Under the pieces are notes generated by a model. The model was not told the DNA's origin and did not search any database. It saw only the letters and a program-made list of their open reading frames with translations. Shown in pieces: positions 33,856 to 43,395 of a stretch of DNA of 64,000 nt. The first letter of the stretch is position 1; every line of letters begins with the position of its first letter. A program made the translations under genes and the position numbers. The DNA comes from JANSWY01 sp965243755 (lineage in GTDB: Bacteria > Bacteroidota > Bacteroidia > Cytophagales > Cyclobacteriaceae). The DNA lies in assembly GCA_965243755.1 (NCBI GenBank), contig CBDEVW010000003.1, positions 930,001 to 994,000 on the forward strand, written 5' to 3'.

Positions 33856-34800
33856 TTGAAACTACTAGAAGTTAATCACCTTAGCGCCAAATATTCAGCA
33901 GCAAAGCCACCTGTTATTGATGACATCTCTTTCGATCTGAGCCCAGGCGAAGTATTGGTCATCTTTGGGAAGAGTGGGTCTGGAAAAACAACCCTACTCA
34001 AATGCCTGGCAGGACTTATACAACCAACCAAAGGTGAGATATTGCTGGAAGGTAAGTCGCTTTCAGGGCCCAAGGATCAGCTGGTTCCCGGCCATGAAGA
34101 AGTAAAGCTTGTTTTTCAGGATTTTAATTTAAAAAACAAAATGACAGTAGCGGAGAACATCCATTATATGCTGCTGTCATATACGCAGGAATACAGGGAC
34201 CAACGAGTTTCGGAGCTTATAGACTTGTGTGGTTTGCAGGAAGTGTCAACTGCTTTTCCGGAGCATCTGTCGGGAGGCCAAAAACAGCGGCTTGCACTTG
34301 CCCGGGCACTGGCGAATGAGCCCAAAATTCTATTAATGGATGAACCATTCAGCAATCTGGACTCAATTACAAAAGGCATTCTGTTTCAGGAGATCAAAAG
34401 AATAGTAAAACATACCCGGACATCAGTGATATTTGTTTCACATGATGCAAGAGACGCCTTGTCGTTTGCGGACAATATCCTGGTTCTGGAAGAAGGTAAG
34501 GTATCTCAACTCGATCCTCCACACTTAATATACAAAAGTCCGGTTAAGCTTTCAGTAGCACAGTTATTTGGTGAGCTCAACAAAATTAACGGTCTTTATT
34601 ATCGACTGGAAGATGTTGTAGTGACAGAGAAAGGCCAACTGGAAGGGGTGGTAAGTGATGTAATGTACTTTGGAAGTCATCAGTTATTAATTATTTCCTG
34701 GCAAGGTCAAACTATAAAATCATTGGATTTTCTCAATCAATATCATGTTGGTGATAAGGTTTATCTGAATCTCAACAGTGAAAATGGTTTGAAACTTTAA
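33856..34800 (+). CDS. orphan ABC transporter ATP-binding protein
   Basis: This encodes 314 residues from a TTG codon three bases after the previous stop. Walker A FGKSGSGKTTLL, Q-loop FQDFNL, signature LSGGQKQRLALARALA, Walker B ILLMDEPFSNLD and a switch His (FVSHDARDAL) are all intact. The C-terminal 90 residues resemble a TOBE-like regulatory domain, as in iron or polyamine import ATPases. No permease or binding-protein gene is next to it. Confidence 0.88.
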   Translation: MKLLEVNHLSAKYSAAKPPVIDDISFDLSPGEVLVIFGKSGSGKTTLLKCLAGLIQPTKGEILLEGKSLSGPKDQLVPGHEEVKLVFQDFNLKNKMTVAENIHYMLLSYTQEYRDQRVSELIDLCGLQEVSTAFPEHLSGGQKQRLALARALANEPKILLMDEPFSNLDSITKGILFQEIKRIVKHTRTSVIFVSHDARDALSFADNILVLEEGKVSQLDPPHLIYKSPVKLSVAQLFGELNKINGLYYRLEDVVVTEKGQLEGVVSDVMYFGSHQLLIISWQGQTIKSLDFLNQYHVGDKVYLNLNSENGLKL

Positions 34801-34873
34801 CTAACTTTACCCAGTATTAAACTTTTGACCTACAAATGGTGTCTACAGAGATATGGAACAAGACAAATTTATC

Positions 34874-35728
34874 ATGAATCGTAAAAAACTATTTTTACTA
34901 TCCATCTTTTGTTCTAGCATCTTTTCTTTGATGGGCCAGGATTTAATAGTGACACAGGACAATGACTCCTTGAATGTAGAAATCATTAGAGTAGATGAGG
35001 AGTTTATACACTTCATCTCCTTTCAACCCAAGAAACAAAGGCACTCCATAGCCAAGGAGCAGGTAAAAACTTTCCAGTATATCTTTTATTCTGAAAACAG
35101 GATCAATAACTATTTCTTTGATCCTAATGATACAAGATTCCGACTTGCGATTTCCGGTGGTGCCAGCATTGTGTTTCAGGGAGCTGATGATAATGCAACA
35201 AATTTCTTCAAGAATTATGTCCGTAGCGTAAATTCTGGTTGGCATTTCAAGGTTGAATCGGCCATCTATCATCAAAGCAATCTTGGGTTTGGTATCGTAT
35301 GGGATCGATACCTCACCAGTGGATATGAGCCAAATGTGGAATTTCGAAGTGAAAATGATACTATAGTAGGTGTTTTGTCAGACAAAATAAAAATAGATTT
35401 TCTAGGTCCACAATTCAGCTACAACATAGACACTAAAATTCCAAACTTTACAGCATTCATTGGTGGGGGAGCAGGCTTCATAAATTACAAGGATGAATTA
35501 AAAAGAGTGTATCCATACGTTGCTAAGGGATCAACTTTTGGCGTTCATCTTTCTGGCGGACTTGATTTTGTGATCTCTGATAACTTCACCATGGGATTTG
35601 AAGTGTCCGGGACGTTTGGAGCACTGCCAAAATATGAGATTAAGTCTGATACCGAGGTTTTTGTTATAGAGGAAAAGGAGGATATCAGTCGGATTAATAT
35701 TTCTATTGGATTGAGATACTTCAGATAA
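34874..35728 (+). CDS. predicted outer-membrane beta-barrel protein
   Basis: This encodes 284 residues from MNRKKLFLLSIFCSSIFSLM with a signal peptide. Alternating hydrophobic strands with glycines (RLAISGGASIVFQG, FTAFIGGGAGFINY, FGVHLSGGLDFVIS) and a C-terminus ISIGLRYFR fit a small barrel. No family recognised. It is convergent with the methyltransferase gene. Confidence 0.65.
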   Translation: MNRKKLFLLSIFCSSIFSLMGQDLIVTQDNDSLNVEIIRVDEEFIHFISFQPKKQRHSIAKEQVKTFQYIFYSENRINNYFFDPNDTRFRLAISGGASIVFQGADDNATNFFKNYVRSVNSGWHFKVESAIYHQSNLGFGIVWDRYLTSGYEPNVEFRSENDTIVGVLSDKIKIDFLGPQFSYNIDTKIPNFTAFIGGGAGFINYKDELKRVYPYVAKGSTFGVHLSGGLDFVISDNFTMGFEVSGTFGALPKYEIKSDTEVFVIEEKEDISRINISIGLRYFR

Positions 35729-35730
35729 AT

Positions 35731-35752
35731 CAGGGCCATTTTTCAGGCCCTG
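35731..35752. terminator. bidirectional terminator
   Basis: CAGGGCC and GGCCCTG form a perfect 7-bp stem between the convergent barrel and methyltransferase genes. Confidence 0.7.
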
Positions 35753-35759
35753 TGAAAGA

Positions 35760-36773
35760 TTATGCTTTCGTAACTTCCAGAATACTTAAAGGACATGGTG
35801 TATCGATCACCCGGTTCAACTTAAGGCCGGCTTCATCAAGAAGCGACTCAAACTCATCCCGTGTTCTTTCTTTTGCTCCCAATAACAATAGCATGACGAT
35901 ATCCAGGGATTTTTCAAAAACCTGAGGTTCTTCTTCGTTGATTAGCATGTCCATTATGAGCAATTTGCTATCATCTCTCATTGCTGCCCTGATGTTTTTC
36001 AGTATCTGCAAAGAATCTGCATCATTCCAGTTATGGAGACAATATTTGATAATAAAGCAATCACTAGGTGGGTTAATGGATTCCTGAAAATTGCCTGTTA
36101 CAAATTCTAATTGTTGTTTAGTATCAGATTTTTTGGCCTGCGCAATGGCGTGCGGTAACTCAAAGAGCGTGGCTTTGATTTCCGGATACTCATCTTTGAT
36201 CATTTTAAGCAAGCGCCCCTCAGCGCCTCCAAGGTCAGTTACACTTTTAAATTCCGAAAAATCATAAGAATTGACCAGCGGTGCATCAAAGGCATAAGAA
36301 AATCCCGACATAGCCTGGCTAAAGACTTTCCCCGCTTCCGGATTGACCTGTTGAAAGTACACAAACAAATTATCCGAGCCCAGGAATGCTTCGCCAAATG
36401 CCGAACCTCCGGTGGTCACTGAGTGCTCAAGGTTATTAAATACCTTCCACATCCATTGACTACCCATCATTCGGGCAAAGTTTCGTTGTGATCCGGGCAC
36501 ATCACTTCTCAGGTAATCAGAGATTTCGGTATTTCCTACGATACCATTATCATATCTGAAGATACCCTGAGCAGCCAGTACTCTGATAAGTCGTGCCAGA
36601 GCTTCCCTGTCTACTTTTAATTTCTTACTAAGGATCTCGATTGATTCAGCCCCCTGAGACACATGGTCCGCGATACCTAGTTCCGCAGCTACACTAATAC
36701 TCCTGGTGAATACCATTTGAGCCATCATGGCTTTGATCTGCGATGGTGGTGCTTTAACGCTTGTTCTATTCAT
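35760..36773 (-). CDS. SAM-dependent O-methyltransferase family protein
   Basis: This encodes 337 residues. An N-terminal dimerisation winged-helix domain (MAQMVFTRSISVAAELGIAD, VDREALARLIRVLAAQGIF) precedes the SAM-binding domain with DLGGAEGRLL (motif I) and FIIKYCLHNWNDADSLQIL. This is the Methyltransf_2 layout used on small-molecule hydroxyls. The substrate is unknown. It might act with the P450 about 2 kb away. Confidence 0.85.
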   Translation of the reverse strand: MNRTSVKAPPSQIKAMMAQMVFTRSISVAAELGIADHVSQGAESIEILSKKLKVDREALARLIRVLAAQGIFRYDNGIVGNTEISDYLRSDVPGSQRNFARMMGSQWMWKVFNNLEHSVTTGGSAFGEAFLGSDNLFVYFQQVNPEAGKVFSQAMSGFSYAFDAPLVNSYDFSEFKSVTDLGGAEGRLLKMIKDEYPEIKATLFELPHAIAQAKKSDTKQQLEFVTGNFQESINPPSDCFIIKYCLHNWNDADSLQILKNIRAAMRDDSKLLIMDMLINEEEPQVFEKSLDIVMLLLLGAKERTRDEFESLLDEAGLKLNRVIDTPCPLSILEVTKA

Positions 36774-37033
36774 CGTAATATAGTTTAATTAGTAATTGAT
36801 TGCCGATCATTTGAAGTACCACAAAGCCAAACTCCGACCAGTTGACCGTTAGGTACAATGAATTTAACTCTTAATATAACTAAAATGAGCGACAACTAAT
36901 AATCGACAAGGATGAATCGGTAAAATCGGTTGGTCAACCCAAATATTTCCCATTCGGAAGTGACTGATGGTAGCTTTCATCTTAATTGCTTATATTTAGT
37001 CAAACTATTTATTACTTAAATAATTACGCAATC
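36774..37033. other. intergenic region upstream of the chemotaxis receptor
   Basis: This stretch between divergent genes holds no open frame I can support. I found no clear consensus promoter or palindrome in it; AT-rich parts at 36990-37030 precede a short leader frame. Confidence 0.5.
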
Positions 37034-37084
37034 ATGTTTACAGAACCAAAAGGTGAAAGTAGACCTAAACTTTGTCGGCAATGA
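37034..37084 (+). CDS. 16-codon leader frame overlapping the chemotaxis receptor start
   Basis: The frame MFTEPKGESRPKLCRQ ends in TGA overlapping the next ATG as ATGA. It could be a translated leader coupling the receptor gene. The alternative is that it is the true N-terminus of the receptor, split by a small indel, since the next frame reads LSAMNINSQLF across the same bases. Confidence 0.3.
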   Translation: MFTEPKGESRPKLCRQ

Positions 37085-38685
37085 ACATCAACTCGCAACT
37101 ATTTGGAGGAACTACCGCGGTAGTAGTCACCATGCTCATTTTCATTACTTTCCTGTTCAGAAGTATAAACTCCCAAAGCGAAACTGCAGAGTTGGTGGAG
37201 CGGTCTCAGTATTCCATTAACAGTGGTGCAGAAATTGCCAACCTGTTTTCACAAGGTAAATCAGATTTGAGCAATTACTTACTGACAGGGAATAATGTTC
37301 ATTTGAAAAGCATGGAAAACAACCATGCAATATTAAAAACCCAACTGGATTCAACAATTTCGTTTGTACAAAACAAACCAGACCAGGTCAGTAGACTTGA
37401 AAAGGTAAAAAGCCTGCAGAACCAATGGCAGAATGAAGTAGCCAGGCCGTTGATCACTGCCAGGCAATCATTGGAAAACCAGGCCTTCAATGATCGACTG
37501 ATAGAAATTGAGTCAATTCAACTGGAAAGAAAGTACGAAGCTCAGATCAAAACCACCATTGAGGATTTTAAAAGGGCAGAAAAAAATTATGTCAAGGTGG
37601 AAACTGAATCAGTGAAAGCCACTGTGCTTTTCTCGAAAAATCTGGCCATCTATGGATCAATTGCGGTGATCATTGTAAGTTATTCCATCGTGACCTTCGT
37701 TGCTCGTGACATGAAATCAAAAATGAATCTTGTCAATCAGGCCATTGACAATGTAGCCAACGGTAAATTGAACTTTACCTTTGAGACAAGCAATGGCAAG
37801 GACGAATTCTCTTATGCTTTGAGAAACATCAAAGACATGATTGAGAAGCTCAAAGTCACACTATCCCAGGTTTCTAAAACTGCTGCTTTGGTAACAGAAA
37901 AGAGTGAGGACCTTAATATGGTTTCACAAAATCTCTCCGGAGGTGCCAATGATCAGGCAACATCTGCTGAGGAGGTCTCGGCAAGTATGGAACAAATGTC
38001 TGCCAACATTGAAATGAACAATAAAAACTCCAAAGAAACTGAACAAATCGCAGTAAAAGCTGTGGACAGCATTAATGAGGGCAATATGGTGGTGTCAGAA
38101 ACGGTAGAGTCCATGAAGACCATCACCAATAAGATTTCTATTATCGGTGAAATTGCTAGACAAACCAATCTTTTGGCCCTGAATGCAGCGGTAGAAGCTG
38201 CCAGAGCTGGTGAACATGGAAGAGGTTTTGCAGTGGTTGCGGCGGAAATCAGAAAACTTGCTGAAAGAAGCCAGGTAGCCGCGACAGAAATTGACGAAGT
38301 ATCCATCCATGGCCTTGATAAAGCACAAACCTCTGGAGAACTACTCAATAATGTGGTGCCTGAAATAGAAAGAAATGCCGAACTGGTAAGAAATATCACT
38401 GCAGCTACCATAGAGCAATCAATTGGAGCAGGACAGATTAATGAAGCTATTCAGAGTCTTAATCTTACCGTACAAAAAAACAGTAAAGTCGCAGATGAAG
38501 TGGCAAATAGCTCCTCAGTACTAAATGAATATTCAAGGTCACTCATGGATGCCATCTCCTACTTCCAATTCGGTGAAAATGAAGACACAGAAGATGATGG
38601 CATAGTCTTAAACCTTCCAAGAGAAAAAGAAAAGGTGCAAGAGGAAGACCAGGAGGATCTTATCGTATTTTCTGAAAAAGCTTAA
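37081..38685 (+). CDS. methyl-accepting chemotaxis protein
   Basis: This encodes 534 residues. Helix 1 is at about 10-29, then a periplasmic four-helix-type sensor of about 165 residues, helix 2 (LAIYGSIAVIIVSYSIVTFV), a HAMP domain and a signalling domain with EIARQTNLLALNAAVEAARA and GRGFAVVAAEIRKLAERS, the CheA/CheW-binding tip. The acidic tail ends EEDQEDLIVFSEKA. No che genes lie nearby; the ligand is unknown. Its stop region overlaps the end of the convergent P450 gene by four bases. Confidence 0.92.
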   Translation: MNINSQLFGGTTAVVVTMLIFITFLFRSINSQSETAELVERSQYSINSGAEIANLFSQGKSDLSNYLLTGNNVHLKSMENNHAILKTQLDSTISFVQNKPDQVSRLEKVKSLQNQWQNEVARPLITARQSLENQAFNDRLIEIESIQLERKYEAQIKTTIEDFKRAEKNYVKVETESVKATVLFSKNLAIYGSIAVIIVSYSIVTFVARDMKSKMNLVNQAIDNVANGKLNFTFETSNGKDEFSYALRNIKDMIEKLKVTLSQVSKTAALVTEKSEDLNMVSQNLSGGANDQATSAEEVSASMEQMSANIEMNNKNSKETEQIAVKAVDSINEGNMVVSETVESMKTITNKISIIGEIARQTNLLALNAAVEAARAGEHGRGFAVVAAEIRKLAERSQVAATEIDEVSIHGLDKAQTSGELLNNVVPEIERNAELVRNITAATIEQSIGAGQINEAIQSLNLTVQKNSKVADEVANSSSVLNEYSRSLMDAISYFQFGENEDTEDDGIVLNLPREKEKVQEEDQEDLIVFSEKA

Positions 38686-40016
38686 ATCGATTTCAATTTT
38701 ACTCTTCGCTCATTGGCCGGCCTTAAGGTCAATGAGCAATCATACTTCGGTAGCGACTGCCCACCAAATTGAAATTCAAATTCCTGTAGTAAGCGGATCA
38801 GAATTATTTTAATTTCCATTAACGCAAAGTGGTTACCAATACATAATCTGGGTCCTCCACCAAAAGGGAAATAAGAGAACTTGTGCTTAGGCATCTGATC
38901 ACCCAAAAATCTTGAAGGATCAAATTTGTGCGGCTCCTCCCACCATGAAGCATGGTGATGCATAAGGTATGGACTGAAAATAATGCTGTCCCCCTTTTTG
39001 ACCCTATAGCCCTGAATTTCATCATCATTAATCGCTTCTCTACTGATTACCCATATAGGAGAAATCATGCGCATAGATTCCTTTATGACCGCATCTGTAT
39101 AATGCAGTCCATTTAATTCCTCAGGAGAAGGAGACATTGAAACTCCTGCTATTTCAGTTCGTACCTTCTTGAGCACCTCTTCATGTTGATGGATGAGACA
39201 GATCAACCAGAAGAGTGATACGGCACTGGTCTCATGACCTGCAAGAAAAAAAGTCAGCATTTCATCCCGGAGTTGCTGGTCGGACATGGCTTCTCCTGTT
39301 TCGTCATCCCTAGCCGCCATGAGGTCTGAAAGCAGATCCTGTCCCAACCCATTCGCTCTCTTATGATTGATAAAGCTCATGATCACCTGATCCAGCTTTT
39401 TTCTTGTTGCTGTGAAGGCCTTATTTTGATCTGTTGGAATCCACATAGGGGCATTTAATGATGAAGTAATTCTCCTGATCATAAATTTGAGGGCGGCAGG
39501 TAATTCACTTTCAATGACTTTTCCCTGTTCTTCAAGCTGAAGTCCCAATAGCGCTTCTGCAATAATTTTTAACGTGACCTGTGTGAGATCACGGCTTAAA
39601 TGGATTTCGCCGGTGGCCTGGAGCCGTTGAATCATTTGGTTCGTATGTTTCACGATAATTGCTGCATAACCGTCAATTTTATCTTTGTGAAACGCAGGTT
39701 GGGCCAATCTTCTTTGCTTTCTCCAGAAGTCACCATCGGTATTGAATAAGCCATTTCCTAACAGTAACTCCAGTTTGCGATACGCCAGGCTCTTGCGGTA
39801 GTTTCTGTGATTTCGTTGCAGGAGGTGTTCGATAAAAGAAGGATCATTCACAAAATGGAGCCTGCGATGTGCCAACCTGAAACTAAAAACATCACCGTGG
39901 GTGATCACATTTTGCTGTAGAAAACCTAGTGGATCTTCAACATAGGATTTTAAGTCACCCAGTAATCCCTTAGTAGGTTTCTTTGGTAATTCTCTGATCT
40001 TTTTGGTCTCAAGCAT
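38682..40016 (-). CDS. cytochrome P450
   Basis: This encodes 444 residues. The I-helix AGHETSAVSLFW, K-helix KESMRMISP (ExxR) and haem loop FGGGPRLCIGNH with the Cys ligand are intact. No membrane anchor is seen. The layout resembles soluble bacterial fatty-acid or carotenoid hydroxylases, but the substrate cannot be stated. Electron-transfer partners are not next to it. Confidence 0.93.
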   Translation of the reverse strand: MLETKKIRELPKKPTKGLLGDLKSYVEDPLGFLQQNVITHGDVFSFRLAHRRLHFVNDPSFIEHLLQRNHRNYRKSLAYRKLELLLGNGLFNTDGDFWRKQRRLAQPAFHKDKIDGYAAIIVKHTNQMIQRLQATGEIHLSRDLTQVTLKIIAEALLGLQLEEQGKVIESELPAALKFMIRRITSSLNAPMWIPTDQNKAFTATRKKLDQVIMSFINHKRANGLGQDLLSDLMAARDDETGEAMSDQQLRDEMLTFFLAGHETSAVSLFWLICLIHQHEEVLKKVRTEIAGVSMSPSPEELNGLHYTDAVIKESMRMISPIWVISREAINDDEIQGYRVKKGDSIIFSPYLMHHHASWWEEPHKFDPSRFLGDQMPKHKFSYFPFGGGPRLCIGNHFALMEIKIILIRLLQEFEFQFGGQSLPKYDCSLTLRPANERRVKLKSI

Positions 40017-40146
40017 GGATGAGTCTTAAGCTATTCTTTCTAATTCCATCAATGTGCAATATTTTGACATTATCAAAATGGAACGGTATTTCGTAAAACT
40101 AAATAAACCAATAAGCACAAATAAATAGTATTGTTAATTCTAGTGG

Positions 40147-40551
40147 ATGATTAACTCAGGTAAAAAAATAATAATATTTCTGCTGCTCTTATTTCTAACA
40201 GTTGTTGGGATATTATTTGTGAATGAATTGAGTGGACAACCCACCAACTTGTGGGGCACTTTCAACATTCGGGATTTGTTAGGATACCTGTTTTTTGGAA
40301 TACCTTTATTCATATTGTTGCTGGTACTGTATCGGTACATTATGCAAGGAAAAGCCTTGCTGTTTTACACTACCTCAATGGCGGCCTCAATGGTGATTAC
40401 ATTATTTCTGTGGGCGTTGAAGTTTAGAGGAGTCAATGTGATTACTCACCTTACAGATTTTTTCTGGATCTTTTTCATGATACTGCTCATGCTAATAGTT
40501 CCTGTACACTTAGTGAGATTAAGCATCCACCTGATGAACAGAAAACAGTAG
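40147..40551 (+). CDS. four-helix membrane protein, unknown
   Basis: This encodes 134 residues with helices at about 7-26, 38-64, 72-92 and 101-125. It starts MINSGKKIIIFLLLLFLTVV. I do not recognise a family. It ends three bases before the convergent transporter gene ends. Confidence 0.65.
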   Translation: MINSGKKIIIFLLLLFLTVVGILFVNELSGQPTNLWGTFNIRDLLGYLFFGIPLFILLLVLYRYIMQGKALLFYTTSMAASMVITLFLWALKFRGVNVITHLTDFFWIFFMILLMLIVPVHLVRLSIHLMNRKQ

Positions 40552-40553
40552 CA

Positions 40554-42344
40554 CTAGAATGGATAGAATACGGGAATTAAAAAGGTTGCTGCTATCCAGA
40601 ATAAAATATTGAGCAAGAATCCAACTTTCACGAAATCAAAAAACTTGTAGTTTCCTGCACTATATACCATTGTATTGGTTTGATAACCCACTGGCGTCAT
40701 GAAGCTGGCAGAAGCAGCAAATGTAACAGCCATCAGGAATGGTATTGGGCTAAGATTCATCACTTCCGCAGTTTGAATGGCAATTGGAGCGAGTAATGCA
40801 GCTGTCGCGTTATTAGACATTAACTCAGTTAACCACGAAGTAGTAATATATAATCCCGATAAAATAGCAATTGGCCCCCAAACACCCAGGTGATCAATCA
40901 ATAAATTGGCAATTGAAACATCCAATTCCGTGTTTTTTAAGGCGGTACCTAATGTAAGCGCCCCTGCCAATAGGAAAATCACCTTCCAGTTGATCGCCTC
41001 GTAAACATCCTTCATCGTGAGCGTCTTAGATAATACCAGCACAGCTACTGCGGATATTGCACCGACCATTATTGGTATAATATCAAAAGCTGCAAGAACA
41101 ACCATCATGAGAATCACTCCTGCCACCAGCGAGAATTTCTTCTTGTTAAAATCGACCAAAAGGTCTTCCGATAAAATAAAAAATGGACTTTTTCTTTTAT
41201 TATCCATTTTTCTAAGCTCCTCCAGATAGTGATTTTTTGTCTCCGCCAGAATGACATCCCCAGCTTTGATTTTTGTATCATAAAGGTTATTGTGAACAAT
41301 TTCTTCCCTGTGTCGGATAGCTAGAGGTACTGATCGGTATCTCCTTCTAAAATCAACTTCCTTCAACGTTTTTGACTCAAACTCGGAATCGGAAGTAATG
41401 ACCAATTCTACCAATGTTGAGTTTCTTCCTTTTAAATTATCTCCGTCAATTTTTAAAGGCGATCCAGACAATAGCTTGACCCGGTCCTTTAGTTGTTTGA
41501 TGTTTTCACGATCACATCTGACTTTTAAAATATCTCCGGCCCTGAGCACAAAGTCACCTTGAGGGAGGTTAAATATGTTTTTCTTTCTGCGAACTTCAAT
41601 AATATCCATGTTTAGCTCCTTTACAAGATCGGAGTGCATAATCATGGTTTCTACTGAGGAGTCCTCTCTGGTCAATTCAATTTCCATTAGGTAATCCCTG
41701 GTACCAAATTTCTCGGAGAGGTTCTGGGACTTTCTGTTTGGCAAAAGTCTGATTCCAATCATCACCAAATATAAAATCCCAATAGTTACCAACACTAATC
41801 CCATGGGCGCAAGCTGGAACATACCGAACCCCTCAAGCCCCTCTTTTTGTGCAATACCGTGTACCAAAATATTGGTGGAACTACCAATCAAAGTACAGGA
41901 GCCTCCAAAGATTGAAGCAAATGAGAGGGGTATCAACATTTTAGTTGGGCTGATCCCGGATGAATAACCGATCTGGATTACAACTGGAATAAATACTGCA
42001 ACTACCGGAGTATTATTGACAAATGCACTGATCAAAGCAATCAAGCCAATCATCAAAGCCATTCCCAGCTTAAAATTCTTCTTAAACGTATTAGCTAAAC
42101 TATAGGTGAGATGTTGAAGTGCTCCGGTTTTTAGCAATGCGGCACTTAGCACAAACATAAACGCCACCGTAATTGTGGCCGAGTTACTAAATCCTGCAAC
42201 ACCTTCCTCTGGAGTGATCACACCAAACAACATCAAAGTAACCATGATCAGGATGGCTACCAGGTCGATGGTAACAAGCTCTGTAACGAACAAAATTATG
42301 GCGCCCAAAATGACGCCAATTGTGATATATATTTGAAGTTCCAT
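40554..42344 (-). CDS. DASS/SLC13-type anion transporter with TrkA-C domains
   Basis: This encodes 596 residues from MELQIYITIGVILGAII. Helical halves flank two cytosolic TrkA-C (RCK-C) domains (about 205-370; e.g. NLPQGDFVLRAGDILKVRCD). SNSATITVAFMFVLSAALL, NNTPVVAVFIPVV and SNNATAALLAPIAIQTAEV are SNT-type signature regions of the divalent anion:Na+ symporters. The substrate may be sulfate or a dicarboxylate. Confidence 0.9.
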   Translation of the reverse strand: MELQIYITIGVILGAIILFVTELVTIDLVAILIMVTLMLFGVITPEEGVAGFSNSATITVAFMFVLSAALLKTGALQHLTYSLANTFKKNFKLGMALMIGLIALISAFVNNTPVVAVFIPVVIQIGYSSGISPTKMLIPLSFASIFGGSCTLIGSSTNILVHGIAQKEGLEGFGMFQLAPMGLVLVTIGILYLVMIGIRLLPNRKSQNLSEKFGTRDYLMEIELTREDSSVETMIMHSDLVKELNMDIIEVRRKKNIFNLPQGDFVLRAGDILKVRCDRENIKQLKDRVKLLSGSPLKIDGDNLKGRNSTLVELVITSDSEFESKTLKEVDFRRRYRSVPLAIRHREEIVHNNLYDTKIKAGDVILAETKNHYLEELRKMDNKRKSPFFILSEDLLVDFNKKKFSLVAGVILMMVVLAAFDIIPIMVGAISAVAVLVLSKTLTMKDVYEAINWKVIFLLAGALTLGTALKNTELDVSIANLLIDHLGVWGPIAILSGLYITTSWLTELMSNNATAALLAPIAIQTAEVMNLSPIPFLMAVTFAASASFMTPVGYQTNTMVYSAGNYKFFDFVKVGFLLNILFWIAATFLIPVFYPF

Positions 42345-42413
42345 TAAATCTGAGTGCAAAAATATGCCGAGCCGGCAAATATCCACTAAATATCCCAGAT
42401 TTTGTAAATATTC

Positions 42414-43232
42414 CTATTTTGCCTTATTATAATATTTCATTGCTTTTGGCATCAATTTTTTGAGATCGCTGATTCTAGTCTCATGAGATGGGTGAGTAGA
42501 AAGAAACTCAGGCGGTGCACCACCAGATTGTTTAGCCATACGTTCCCAAAATTTTGGAGCTTCTGAAGGGTGATAACCGGCCATGGCCATAAAAATCAAT
42601 CCCAACTCATCCGCTTCTGATTCATTTTTTCTTGAAAAAGCTTTTAACCCTAGGTCCGTACCTATACCAGACGCTTGTAAAATCATTTTATTTGTTAAAG
42701 TTGCATTTTGACCTAATGCGCCGGACAAGGTTGCTAATCCATACTGTGCTACAATGGCCTGACTCATCCTTTCACGACCATGATTGGCCACTGCATGTGC
42801 AATTTCGTGTCCCATCACAACGGCTACACCGGCTTCATCCTTACAAATGGGCATAATCCCGGTATAAAAAGCTACCTTCCCACCTGGCATACACCAGGCA
42901 TTCACCGTATTTTCTTCTAATAAATTGTATTCCCATTGGTACCCATCCAACTGACTGGCAATATTATTGTCTGCAAAATACTTCTCCACCGCCTTTTGAA
43001 TTCTCGCTCCCACTTTTTTCACTAACTGGGTCTGCTCAGTATTGTTTGATATCCTGCTCTCTCTCATTACCTGAGAGTACTGATCAAAACTCATCGGGAA
43101 TAATTCTGTATTGGATACCAGATTGAGCTGTTTGCGGCCAGTACCGGCTACCGTGGCACACTCATATAGAAACACAGATAATCCAAGTATAACTATTGCA
43201 TATAGTCGTCTCATGATGCTTTGTTTTTTCAT
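42414..43232 (-). CDS. M48 family metallopeptidase lipoprotein
   Basis: This encodes 272 residues. MRRLYAIVILGLSVFLYEC is a lipoprotein signal, seven codons after the annotated ATG. VVMGHEIAHAVANHGRERMS carries HExxH and NESEADELGL the third zinc ligand. LNLVSNTELFPMSFDQYSQV matches LoiP/BepA-type outer-membrane quality-control peptidases. Confidence 0.92.
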   Translation of the reverse strand: MKKQSIMRRLYAIVILGLSVFLYECATVAGTGRKQLNLVSNTELFPMSFDQYSQVMRESRISNNTEQTQLVKKVGARIQKAVEKYFADNNIASQLDGYQWEYNLLEENTVNAWCMPGGKVAFYTGIMPICKDEAGVAVVMGHEIAHAVANHGRERMSQAIVAQYGLATLSGALGQNATLTNKMILQASGIGTDLGLKAFSRKNESEADELGLIFMAMAGYHPSEAPKFWERMAKQSGGAPPEFLSTHPSHETRISDLKKLMPKAMKYYNKAK

Positions 43233-43395
43233 TGCTACACAAATTTTTCAGTCTTAAGATACATGCTAAACCATGAAATTGGTAGTATCGTTTTCTAAAA
43301 AATAATCTTTCTGCATAAAACCCCGAATTCTTGCTGATATTTTATTATTTCCATCATTTTACAAATAGTTTTGAGGCCGGATAACAATCAAGTAG

